Source of the DNA: Anabaena subtropica FACHB-260
GTDB taxonomy: Bacteria > Cyanobacteriota > Cyanobacteriia > Cyanobacteriales > Nostocaceae
Direction of reading: 5' to 3'
Length of the DNA: 64,000 nucleotides
NCBI RefSeq assembly: GCF_014697105.1
Contig: NZ_JACJRF010000007.1
Coordinates: 62,001-126,000, forward strand
Positions 1-8,874 of the stretch are shown piece after piece. Numbering within the stretch: the first letter of the stretch is position 1; each line of letters begins with the position of its first letter. The position numbers were made by a program, and so were the translations under genes. The notes below the pieces were generated by a model. The model was not told where the DNA came from. It saw nothing but the letters and a program-made list of their open reading frames with translations, and did not search any database.

Positions 1-152
1 ATAATATTTCCTCAGTCCAACAGTGGATTGATCAGCAATTAATTACCAAACCTTCAGTCGATCAAGTGGGAGAATGGAATGGCGATCGCCAAAAAAGATT
101 TAACACCCTGATAATACAGCCCTATGTTTTGGTGCAAGAAATAGCAGTTTAA
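1..152 (+). CDS. 3' end of a truncated unknown gene
   Basis: An open frame runs from the left edge of the window to a TAA at 150-152, giving about 49 C-terminal residues that end in VLVQEIAV. A HIP1 octamer (82-89) lies inside it and is read in frame. The rest of the gene is outside the window. I do not recognise the fragment; it could also be a chance open frame. Confidence 0.4.
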   Translation, partial: NISSVQQWIDQQLITKPSVDQVGEWNGDRQKRFNTLIIQPYVLVQEIAV

Positions 153-261
153 GCAACTCTCGTATTTTGTCAACTTAATTTTCAGGTTTTGTCGTAAGGA
201 CTCAAGTCCTTACTGCGAACCTACTGAAATTCTTGACATTACGCACCAGTTGATATATTGA

Positions 262-834
262 CTAATAACGCTTGTATTTTTCATCCGCACCTGTATAACC
301 AGTGGCTACCCAAATTAAAGCTCTAGCCCCATCACGAAAAGATTTTTCAATGGGTTCTGGTGACTGGCTTGAGGGTACTGATATGGGTTGGAAATTAATT
401 CCTCGACTACCCAAAACTATCTCACCAATTACAGAAGCGCGGCGCATATGAAAATCTGACGTAATTAAATAAACACTTTTAATTCCACGAGATTCTAGCT
501 CATCTACTAATGTAGTAAAATTTGTGACTGTATCCACTGCCTCATAGTCTAAATATAAGCGTCTGGGATCAATACCAGCTTTGGCAAATACTTTTTTAGT
601 ATATAGAGGTGGACTACCTCCAGAAATCCAAATTGGTAAATTAGGATGCTGACGGGCAAACTTAGCAGTAAATTTTTCTCTTTCTAAATTCCTCGTAGAT
701 CCACCCAAAACTATAACGGCTTGGGGTTGTGTGTAGCTAATTTTAGCTTCCTTGTATCCCAACCACATTAATAGCGGTAAAACAAGCACCGCAAATTGAA
801 ATGATTTACCTCTAAACAATAGATTATTCTTCAA
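262..834 (-). CDS. YdcF/SanA-like DUF218 protein
   Basis: A 190-residue protein with a hydrophobic N-terminal segment (about residues 12-26) that probably anchors it in the inner membrane. It is followed by a DUF218 domain. Visible family features are the AVIVLGGS strand-loop near residue 40, the WISGG segment near residue 69, and the VYLITSDFHMRRA block near residue 121. DUF218 proteins (YdcF, SanA, ElyC) are tied to envelope integrity in other bacteria, but the substrate is generally unknown. It stands alone, with the tRNA-Arg gene upstream. The family call is secure; the specific role is not. Confidence 0.75.
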   Translation of the reverse strand: MKNNLLFRGKSFQFAVLVLPLLMWLGYKEAKISYTQPQAVIVLGGSTRNLEREKFTAKFARQHPNLPIWISGGSPPLYTKKVFAKAGIDPRRLYLDYEAVDTVTNFTTLVDELESRGIKSVYLITSDFHMRRASVIGEIVLGSRGINFQPISVPSSQSPEPIEKSFRDGARALIWVATGYTGADEKYKRY

Positions 835-1050
835 GGCTCTATAAGTTTATCTGTTGAGGACGGAATTTTCTCTCAAAATAAGAAAAATATCTATGTAGGT
901 TAGCAGATTTTGGCAAAATTTACCCTGGCAAGAATACCGTCATGCTAATGCAAAACTGGATATGCCATAGCACAATTTTTTCACATATCAAGTCATCATC
1001 CTATGTACAGGATTTCTGACTAATTGCTTTATTTAACTATTTGTTGGTGA

Positions 1051-1124
1051 CGGGACTGGCCAGGTTCGAACCGGCGACCTAGCGCTTAGGAGGCGCTCGC
1101 TCTATCCAGCTGAGCTACAGCCCC
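1051..1124 (-). tRNA. tRNA-Arg (anticodon CCU)
   Basis: Read on the minus strand this folds as a full cloverleaf of 74 nt. The acceptor arm GGGGCTG pairs with CAGTCCC, with one G-U. The D arm is GCTC/GAGC. The anticodon stem AGCGC/GCGCT encloses the loop CTCCTAA, giving anticodon CCT. The T arm is GCCGG/CTGGC with loop TTCGAAC. CCA is not encoded. It should read the AGG arginine codon. Confidence 0.96.
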
Positions 1125-1157
1125 AACTACGAAGCATATACAATGATAGCAGTAGTT

Positions 1158-2306
<1,149 letters not shown>

Positions 2307-2442
2307 TTATGCTCAGATTCCTGATTTTTCCTAAAATTCAGGAATCTAGTTATTTCCGAATGATTTTAGAGATTTTAGCTCATAAAACCTCGTGAGAGTT
2401 TAGTTAAGATGGATTTAGATAGTTATTTTTTTAGTATGTGCG

Positions 2443-3054
2443 ATGTCTTACGACAAGCCGCGAGATGGTTTACAACTTGATATCAATCATGCTTATGAAA
2501 TTCTCGGTTTAAAACCTGGCGTATCACAGGTAGAGATAAAGCAAGCTTATCGCAAGTTAGTGAAAATTTGGCATCCCGATCGCTTCGTTAATGAGCAGCA
2601 AAAACAGCAAGCTGAAGAAAAAATCAAACAAATCAACGTCGCTTACAATACAGTCAAGTCAGTGACACCAACGGCTGAGAAACCAGCTTCAGCTTCGCCT
2701 CCCCGCAGAAAAGCAGCAAAAGTATCTGTAAATCATTGGGGTGCAGAAACTTTCTACAACTGGGGAGTAGAGAGTGTAGAGAAAGAAGAATATCAGGAAG
2801 CGATCGCCTACTTTACCCAAGCAATTCGCCTCAATCCTGGCTATGTTGAAGCGTATAAATATCGTGGGTTAGTCTGTTCTCAGTTGGGATACGAATACAG
2901 AGCCGCTTCAGACTTAAATAAAGCTGCACAGTTAGAAGGGAAAATTCCAAAGACTGCTTATACCTCGTCACCAAAATATAAGTCCAAGCCTAAATCTTTG
3001 ATAGCCAGATTATGCCAGAAAATTAAAAGACTGCTGAAGCTAAATAGATATTAA
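2443..3054 (+). CDS. J-domain protein with TPR
   Basis: A 203-residue protein with an N-terminal J domain (about residues 15-70). The HPD motif at residues 44-46 is intact, so it should stimulate an Hsp70 (DnaK) partner. A linker rich in Pro and Ala follows, then at least one tetratricopeptide repeat (about residues 105-160, AEEFYNWG-type helices ending NPGYVEAYKYRG). The C-terminus is strongly basic. There is no Gly/Phe region or zinc-finger domain, so it is not a classic DnaJ. J-TPR proteins of this kind are common in cyanobacteria; the client is unknown. It is a single gene. Confidence 0.85.
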   Translation: MSYDKPRDGLQLDINHAYEILGLKPGVSQVEIKQAYRKLVKIWHPDRFVNEQQKQQAEEKIKQINVAYNTVKSVTPTAEKPASASPPRRKAAKVSVNHWGAETFYNWGVESVEKEEYQEAIAYFTQAIRLNPGYVEAYKYRGLVCSQLGYEYRAASDLNKAAQLEGKIPKTAYTSSPKYKSKPKSLIARLCQKIKRLLKLNRY

Positions 3055-3488
3055 AGACGATTAGCGGAAAGTTAAGATACTGATTATTGCCATATAAATG
3101 AGGGCTGGTCTGATTCTGCTGTGATTTGAAGAAAAGGCGATCGCCACAACTCCCCCAGGTATTTCCTACTACAAAAGAGGAAAACTTGGCTCGAACTTTA
3201 ACTATTTTGTCGATTGATCTAAACATAGCCTCTCATCAACAAAACTCACTTATGCGGAAACTTTTCTACGTTTTTATCTGAGATAACAGGAAAAATCTCG
3301 AAAAAATCCGTCGATATTCTTTCTTTTGATGTATTTGACTTTCTCCTCAAGATAGAGCCGTTACCCAGAATATAGAGGTTATTCTGATAGATATTTAAAA
3401 CAGGGTTACAAATTAAACACAATATCTATCAACTAGTAAAAATCTTTTGTGTTTACAAGGCTTAATGTTGTCGAGATCAAAATGAGGA
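3055..3488. other. 434-base spacer
   Basis: AT-rich intergenic DNA with one HIP1 octamer (3137-3144). The open frames in it are short and lack family features. It probably carries the promoter of the gene at 3489. Confidence 0.5.
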
Positions 3489-4157
3489 ATGAAATCGAAA
3501 ATTATGAATAATCCTAATGAACGCGAAACTTATAACCGAGAAGTTAGCCAAAAATCCTACACCGATAGTAACGGTAATACCCAAACTCACGTAACCAGAA
3601 CGACTGAAACACCAAATAATTCTTACCGTAATGGTTATGTCAATGGTCGCAATCTTGAACGTAACTATCAAGCTGATCGTGCTAACGAAAATACAGCTAC
3701 TGGGTTGATTTTTGGTATTGTGTTAACTTCCTTGGTAGGTTTGACTGCTGGTGCATTGTGGTACTTTAATCAGAACAACAATGCTGTTGATAGTACTGCA
3801 CCTGTAGAAACTCCTTTACCTGTTAACGCTAGTCCTAACTTATCGCCGCAACCACAACAAACAACAATTATTGAAAGAACCAGAGAAGTACCTGTTGTCA
3901 TTCCTCAACAGGAAGTTCCACCAGCTACAAATTCTCAGCCACAGGTTAATGTTACTGTTCCACCCCAGCCATCTGTGAGAGAGACAGCACCTGTTATAAC
4001 CGATACTCCTCAGCCAACTCAAACTACTGCGCCTACTACGGATACACAAGCTAGTCCTTCTCCAACGATTACACCCCAAACTGGAGATCAGTCACAAGGA
4101 GATAGCGGTTCTTCTAGTGCTGATGATGTTAATCAAAACAACAATTCTGGTCAATAA
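3489..4157 (+). CDS. Single-span membrane protein with Pro/Thr/Gln-rich tail
   Basis: A 222-residue protein with a polar N-terminus rich in Asn, Arg and Thr, and one clear membrane span (about residues 70-92, GLIFGIVLTSLVGLTAGALW). The C-terminal 120 residues are low-complexity and rich in Pro, Thr, Gln and Ser, probably disordered and outside the membrane. ATG 3489 has a GAGGA directly in front, which is unusually close; ATG 3504 (residue 6) is the alternative start. I do not recognise a family. A strong terminator hairpin follows at 4199. Confidence 0.7.
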   Translation: MKSKIMNNPNERETYNREVSQKSYTDSNGNTQTHVTRTTETPNNSYRNGYVNGRNLERNYQADRANENTATGLIFGIVLTSLVGLTAGALWYFNQNNNAVDSTAPVETPLPVNASPNLSPQPQQTTIIERTREVPVVIPQQEVPPATNSQPQVNVTVPPQPSVRETAPVITDTPQPTQTTAPTTDTQASPSPTITPQTGDQSQGDSGSSSADDVNQNNNSGQ

Positions 4158-4198
4158 CAACCTGATGATCCTTATTTAGCACCTTAATTACAAGGAAG

Positions 4199-4223
4199 GA
4201 GGACACAGTATTGCTGTGTCCTC
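4199..4223 (+). terminator. Terminator hairpin after 3489-4157 gene
   Basis: A perfect 10-bp stem (GAGGACACAG, 4199-4208, with CTGTGTCCTC, 4214-4223) closes a 5-base loop. It lies 42 bases past the stop codon. Only a short T run (TCTT) follows. Confidence 0.6.
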
Positions 4224-4336
4224 TTGACTGTAATGTCATGGATGAATTTTAAGAAAGATTTCTAAAATGTTGCAGTAAATAAATGGTATTTAAGTTTGGT
4301 AAATAACCATACCACTGAAAAAAAATGATGCTACAT

Positions 4337-4413
4337 TAAGAGCAAGGTACAAAAAGGTTAAAACTTCATTAAAAAGAACCTTGAAATTTAGAGTCTGTAC
4401 CTCCTTGCTCTAA
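4337..4413. repeat. Nested inverted repeat, possible structured RNA
   Basis: AGAGCAAGG (4339-4347) pairs with CCTTGCTCT (4403-4411). Inside it AAGGTT (4354-4359) pairs with AACCTT (4377-4382), and TAC (4348-4350) can pair with GTA (4397-4399). The arrangement could be a structured RNA or the remnant of a small mobile element; the sequence alone does not decide. Confidence 0.4.
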
Positions 4414-4641
4414 GATTTTAAGTCTTCGCAATCCTAAACTCGTTGGTAGCATCCTCCGTCAAATTGTTTTCGCCTTGAGTTTATTGATTTTTATGGAGGT
4501 GTTGAACTTACAGCCAGAAATGCCTGCCTATTGGAATCAAGGATGCAAGATTCTAGTGGTGTTGATTGCGAATGTTGTCCACCTTAGTTGAGTTGTTTAA
4601 TTCTGTTTTTCCTATCTTCTCTAACGATCGCATATTTACCA

Positions 4642-4687
4642 AACCGCCATTTGCTAATGAGATTTTCGCTCTTAGCTGATGGCGGTT
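4642..4687 (-). terminator. Hairpin at end of phosphoesterase gene
   Basis: AACCGCCAT (4642-4650) and ATGGCGGTT (4679-4687) form a 9-bp stem about 30 bases beyond the stop of the minus-strand gene 4717-5544. The T tract is weak, so it is terminator-like rather than certain. Confidence 0.45.
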
Positions 4688-4716
4688 AATGTTGTTAGTA
4701 ATGCCATTTTCCTAGA

Positions 4717-5544
4717 CTAACTCAAAGTAATTACAGTAACTTCGGGTGGGCAAAATAAACGTCCGGGTCGATAAGTACCTAAGCCACGGTTAACATATAG
4801 TTGGTTGTTTGCTACTTGATGAAATCCCTGGGCCCATTCCCAATATCGCACTACTTTTGAACAGTCTCCTAGTAGAAAAGGAACCCAACGCCGCAGTTTT
4901 TTAGGGACTTGTTTTAACAGTTTTTTATAATGGTAGACTACGGGGCCAAGACCTGGTAATACAATATGTCCGCCGTGGGTATGACCAGATAGTTGCAAAT
5001 CAACTCGCCATTGTTCCAATATTTTGGCAGTATCTGGGTTATGAGATAAAACAATCCTGGGTGTAGCTGGATTGAGTTTGTTCATCACGGATGCAGGATA
5101 AAATTCCTTTGACCAATAATCGGCTAATCCTACTATTGGTAATTCATTTCCTAAGGGATAAGCAATTTCATTCCACAAGACGTTAACGCCGATACTGGTT
5201 AAAGCGGTTGTTACTTCGGCTTGGGAGTGACTGTAGTGAATATCGTGGTTACCAAGTACAGCAAAAATACCATAGCGACTTTGTAGATATTTAAGTCTTA
5301 ATGCCAGTTGGTGAATTGGTGTAGGATCATCCGTCACATAGTCGCCAGTTAATACTATTAAATCTGGTTCAGCTTCGTTAGTAACTGCGATCGCTTCTTC
5401 TAACATTTCTTCTGATAGTCGCAAACCATCATAATGAAAATCCGACAACTGCACCAACTTTATACCTTGTAAACTTGGTGAAAGCTCCGCAATCTTAACC
5501 GTTATTTTATCTACGCTTAAACGTCCTGTAAACAACCAGTGCAT
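4717..5544 (-). CDS. Calcineurin-type metallophosphoesterase (copy 1)
   Basis: A 275-residue metallophosphoesterase of the YkuE-like group. All metal-binding blocks are present: SDFHYDG (D35, H37), GDYV, GNHDIH, LSHNPDT and SGHTHGG. The usual DxH motif therefore reads D-F-H. No signal peptide or membrane span is evident, though several relatives are membrane-anchored. It is 148 bases downstream of a close paralogue (5693-6523) in the same direction, so the pair looks like a tandem duplication. Members of this superfamily include the lipid A pathway enzymes LpxH and LpxG, but I cannot assign a substrate. Confidence 0.85.
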   Translation of the reverse strand: MHWLFTGRLSVDKITVKIAELSPSLQGIKLVQLSDFHYDGLRLSEEMLEEAIAVTNEAEPDLIVLTGDYVTDDPTPIHQLALRLKYLQSRYGIFAVLGNHDIHYSHSQAEVTTALTSIGVNVLWNEIAYPLGNELPIVGLADYWSKEFYPASVMNKLNPATPRIVLSHNPDTAKILEQWRVDLQLSGHTHGGHIVLPGLGPVVYHYKKLLKQVPKKLRRWVPFLLGDCSKVVRYWEWAQGFHQVANNQLYVNRGLGTYRPGRLFCPPEVTVITLS

Positions 5545-5650
5545 AATATGCTAGAACTCCTCATACCAGCGCTTACAGCTTATCAAAAATCAAGGTAATA
5601 ACTTAAAACTTAAAAAACCTTACAATAACTCTCATTTAATCTCAGAAAGC

Positions 5651-5682
5651 AGATTCCCGACTTTTGAAAGAATCGGGAGTCT
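5651..5682 (-). terminator. Terminator-like hairpin after copy 2
   Basis: AGATTCCCGA (5651-5660) and TCGGGAGTCT (5673-5682) pair at 9 of 10 positions. The hairpin lies 11 bases beyond the stop codon of the minus-strand gene 5693-6523. It suggests the two phosphoesterase genes are at least partly separate transcription units. Confidence 0.5.
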
Positions 5683-5692
5683 ATAATTACAA

Positions 5693-6523
5693 CTAGCCAC
5701 ATTCTAGGGTAATTACTGTTAATTCAGGAGGACAAAATAAGCGTCCTGGTAAATAGGTTCCCAAACCACGATTTACGTATAGCTGATTTTTTCCGATGCG
5801 ATGTAACCCTTGTAACCATTCAGAATGGCGTACTATAAAATACTCTTTGAATAGAAACGGAAAAAGTCGCCGGACTTTTATTGGTGTTTTGCGGACGATT
5901 TTTTTGTGATAAGGTAACACAGCCCCAAAGCCAGGAATAACAATTTGCCCTCCGTGGGTATGGCCAGATAATTGTAAGTCTACTCGCCAAGTTTGTAACA
6001 TAGCTGCTGTGTCTGGGTTATGGCATAAAATTATGCGTGGTGTGGCGGGGTCTAGTTGATGAAAAATCAACGCCGGATTAAATTCTCGATGGTAAGAATC
6101 AACAAGTCCGACTATGGGTAATTGCTTTCCTAAGGGATAGGCGATTTCATTCCACAGAACATGGATTCCGACTTGAGTCAATGCTTGCGTGATTTCTGTC
6201 TGGGAATTTTTGTGATATAAATCGTGGTTGCCTAGTATGGCATAGATACCAGCATGACTTTGAAGTTTTTGTAGCCGCAGCGCCAGTTGGTGAATAGGTT
6301 TTGGGGTAGTAGTGACATAATCACCAGTGAGTAAGACTAAATCTGGTTGTATTTGGTTGCTAACTGCGATCGCTTCTTCTAACATTGCGTCCGACAGTCG
6401 CAAACCATCATAATGAAAATCGGATAGATGCACCAACTTCTTACCTTGTAGCGATGCAGATAAGCCTGCAATCTTTACCGTCAATTGTTCTACAGTCAAC
6501 GGCCCAGATAAAAAACTGTGCAT
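5693..6523 (-). CDS. Calcineurin-type metallophosphoesterase (copy 2)
   Basis: A 276-residue paralogue of the neighbouring gene, colinear over its whole length with the same motifs: SDFHYDG (D35, H37), GDYV, GNHDLY, LCHNPDT and SGHTHGG. Differences are concentrated in the 190-235 region, which is basic (KKIVRKTPIKVRR) and could contact a membrane or an anionic substrate. Both copies keep the complete metal site, so neither looks decayed. The hydrolase gene 6555-7397 ends upstream within about 30 bases, which suggests a possible shared transcript. The substrate is unknown. Confidence 0.85.
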   Translation of the reverse strand: MHSFLSGPLTVEQLTVKIAGLSASLQGKKLVHLSDFHYDGLRLSDAMLEEAIAVSNQIQPDLVLLTGDYVTTTPKPIHQLALRLQKLQSHAGIYAILGNHDLYHKNSQTEITQALTQVGIHVLWNEIAYPLGKQLPIVGLVDSYHREFNPALIFHQLDPATPRIILCHNPDTAAMLQTWRVDLQLSGHTHGGQIVIPGFGAVLPYHKKIVRKTPIKVRRLFPFLFKEYFIVRHSEWLQGLHRIGKNQLYVNRGLGTYLPGRLFCPPELTVITLECG

Positions 6524-6554
6524 AGTATGGGGATTAGGGTTACTTATCTATATT

Positions 6555-7397
6555 TTACAAATGATTTTCTAGCCAATTTTCTAAATCTGCCAGGACTTGT
6601 TGATAATTGAGGTCTGCTTGTAGGTCATGATAGGCTCCTGGGTATTCGATGCGTAATTTATCTTCGCAAGGTACACGCTGGTAAAATATTTCTCCGCCTT
6701 CCGGTAAGGCTACTCGATCTGCACTACCATGAAGAATTAACAGTGGTGTTTGCCACTCTGGTGCATGAGCATGAATCCAGGCGACTGTGGTAAAGTATTC
6801 TGTTGCTAAACGAGCGCTACCAAGGCTATGGCGGAGAGTATCTTGGGTGTAAGCAGCGATCACTTTCTCATCTCGTGAAGCAGCATTCAGGTCAAGTCCT
6901 GTGGTTAAGGAGAAACGTGGCCAGACTTGTGAGAGGAGATTACCCAAGAATATCCGAAATTTCGACACACCGACCTCACCTATAGCTGGTGCTAAAGCGA
7001 TCGCACCTTGCAATGTTGATGCTTCTTTGGGATGGCGTAAAATGTAGTCGCAGACAACCACTGCACCTAAGCTATGACCTAGCAAAAAAATTGGACATTG
7101 TGGCTGTTGGTGTTGAATTAACTCCAGAAACGCGCCCAAATCTTCCCGAAATTCAGCCCAAGCGTTGATGTGACCACGCTGTCCAGGCGATCGCCCATGA
7201 CCACGCAAATCTAAGGCATAGACAGCATATTGCTTGGCGGTCAGATGGTTAACTATATTACCGTACTTATTACTGTGTCCTCCAAGTCCATGTACAATCG
7301 CCAAGATTGCTTTTGCTTTACCTTCTGGGTACCAATTTTGATAATAAAGCTCAAGACCATCGACACTTTTAAATACACCTTCGTTATGGTAAATCAT
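6555..7397 (-). CDS. Alpha/beta hydrolase, monoacylglycerol lipase type
   Basis: A 280-residue serine hydrolase of the monoacylglycerol lipase/lysophospholipase family. The oxyanion block HGLGGHSNKY and the LDLRGHGRSPGQRG segment precede the nucleophile elbow GHSLGAVV. The late catalytic Asp (LHGSADRVALPEGG) and His (PGAYHDLQADL) are both present. No signal peptide is visible, so it is probably cytosolic. It lies immediately upstream of the phosphoesterase pair on the same strand and divergent from the PlsC acyltransferase at 7558; the four genes could relate to lipid turnover, though that is inference. Confidence 0.85.
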   Translation of the reverse strand: MIYHNEGVFKSVDGLELYYQNWYPEGKAKAILAIVHGLGGHSNKYGNIVNHLTAKQYAVYALDLRGHGRSPGQRGHINAWAEFREDLGAFLELIQHQQPQCPIFLLGHSLGAVVVCDYILRHPKEASTLQGAIALAPAIGEVGVSKFRIFLGNLLSQVWPRFSLTTGLDLNAASRDEKVIAAYTQDTLRHSLGSARLATEYFTTVAWIHAHAPEWQTPLLILHGSADRVALPEGGEIFYQRVPCEDKLRIEYPGAYHDLQADLNYQQVLADLENWLENHL

Positions 7398-7557
7398 AAA
7401 TAATTATTATTCAGAACAAGCTAGGCTTGAGAAAATAATTCACAATTAAGAAATACAAGCTAAGTCAGTATTTTATTTACCAACTCTATACAATTTAAAT
7501 AATTATTAGCTGTTTAAACGTTTTTTTCACAAATCTGCTCAGTCAGGCATAAATGAA

Positions 7558-8502
7558 GTGAAATCCAACGACCAGCCAGAAAGTAGTACACTAACAGAAA
7601 CCTTGCCAGCCTTAACCACTGCAACTATTAAGCGAGTGCAAGAAGGTGTGGCGGCGGCAGGCGATCGCTCGGTACGTGAGATAATTGCTAAAACTCTAAC
7701 TGGGTTGGAAGCTAGGCATGAAGGGCTGATTGAACCAAGAGTCAATGCGGGGATACGTCGTTTTGTATTGCGATCGCTCATTCATGCTATCTTTCGAGTA
7801 CGGGTGGAAAACTCGGAAAAAATCCCTCAAACATCGGCTATTCTCGCCGCTAATCATCTCCACCACATCGATCCTTTGCTGCTGCTGGCTGAAATATCCA
7901 CAAAACCCCACTACTACATAGTGGGTGATGCCCGCACCCTTTACAACAAATGGTGGAAGCGTTTCATCTTGAGTTTTGCTGGAGGCGTAATTCCCTTGGC
8001 GCGGATATGGAAAGAAGAAGTCGCCGTAGTTCAAGCAGCCAAAGCGGGAAGACAAGACCTCTCAGAATTAGCCCAAACTATCGAAAGCACTGTCCCCACT
8101 GGGGGAGATATACCCACACTGCGACAAATAGACCGTATTGTCTTAGGCATTTTAGCCCAGGGGGACGGAATGATTCTCTTTCCCGAAGGAAGACTGGGGG
8201 ATACGGAAGGACAGTTACATCTTCCCCTGAAACGAGGGACTGTGATTTATGCCTTAAGGGCTGGCGTACCCATAGTACCAGTAGCTTTAATCGGCACTCA
8301 TGACTTATATTTGCGAAAAGAATTGACCCTCCGCATTGGTGAACCGTTGCATTTTGCCCAAACTACTAGACCAAATCGCCAAGAGGTAGATATAGCATTA
8401 GAGAAGTTGCAGGCGGCGATGGAGGCTTTGTTACCCAAAGATTATCAAGAACCCACGGATATAAAGCTGCTGCGGTATTTTCTCAACCATATGCTGTGGT
8501 AA
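7558..8502 (+). CDS. 1-acylglycerol-3-phosphate acyltransferase (PlsC family)
   Basis: A 314-residue acyltransferase with the two signature blocks of the LPLAT family: HX4D at H100-D105 (NHLHHIDPL) and FPEG at residues 208-211 (LFPEGRLGD). It should transfer an acyl chain to lysophosphatidate or a related lysolipid at the membrane. The N-terminal 85 residues precede the catalytic domain and are hydrophilic. The only in-frame start near the upstream TAG is the GTG at 7558, and there is no ATG alternative until well inside. The substrate may differ from standard PlsC because cyanobacteria carry several paralogues. Confidence 0.85.
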   Translation: MKSNDQPESSTLTETLPALTTATIKRVQEGVAAAGDRSVREIIAKTLTGLEARHEGLIEPRVNAGIRRFVLRSLIHAIFRVRVENSEKIPQTSAILAANHLHHIDPLLLLAEISTKPHYYIVGDARTLYNKWWKRFILSFAGGVIPLARIWKEEVAVVQAAKAGRQDLSELAQTIESTVPTGGDIPTLRQIDRIVLGILAQGDGMILFPEGRLGDTEGQLHLPLKRGTVIYALRAGVPIVPVALIGTHDLYLRKELTLRIGEPLHFAQTTRPNRQEVDIALEKLQAAMEALLPKDYQEPTDIKLLRYFLNHMLW

Positions 8503-8507
8503 AGGAT

Positions 8508-8840
8508 TTATTTTTCCAAAAAGTTCGTCACTTTGAAATTTGATGTTCCTTCCCAACAGTGGTTTAAACAAGCGTTCACTTGAGCATCAGCAGCATCAGT
8601 AGATTCTCTCGAAGCATTCAACTGTACTGCGGTGACTATATACTCAAAAATAATCACAAACTGTTTTTGAGTTGAAATTCTTTCAACAACAATTGTTTCA
8701 CCAACTCTGGGAATTTGTGGTAAATTCACCACAAAACTTTCCATTTTAGGTTTATCTAATGGATTTTTAAAATTGAAGTATTTACAGTAAACAATAATTT
8801 TCACGCAGAGAACCACCAAATAGAATTCAAAATTCCCCAT
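8508..8840 (-). CDS. Unknown small protein
   Basis: A 110-residue open frame on the same strand as, and 34 bases beyond, the gene at 8875. It is therefore probably cotranscribed with it. The first 30 residues are hydrophobic and Tyr/Cys-rich. The rest (from an internal ATG at 8744, MESFVVNLPQIPRVGETIVV) reads like a small beta-rich domain. The internal start would give 78 residues. I do not recognise a family. Confidence 0.5.
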   Translation of the reverse strand: MGNFEFYLVVLCVKIIVYCKYFNFKNPLDKPKMESFVVNLPQIPRVGETIVVERISTQKQFVIIFEYIVTAVQLNASRESTDAADAQVNACLNHCWEGTSNFKVTNFLEK

Positions 8841-8874
8841 TAAGAATTCTTCTACAAAACACTATTTTCCTATT

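Larger units (their letters stand above)
4158..4716. other. 559-base spacer with hairpins
   Basis: No convincing gene. It holds a terminator (4199-4223), a nested inverted repeat (4337-4413) and a hairpin (4642-4687) at the end of the convergent phosphoesterase gene. Confidence 0.6.
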
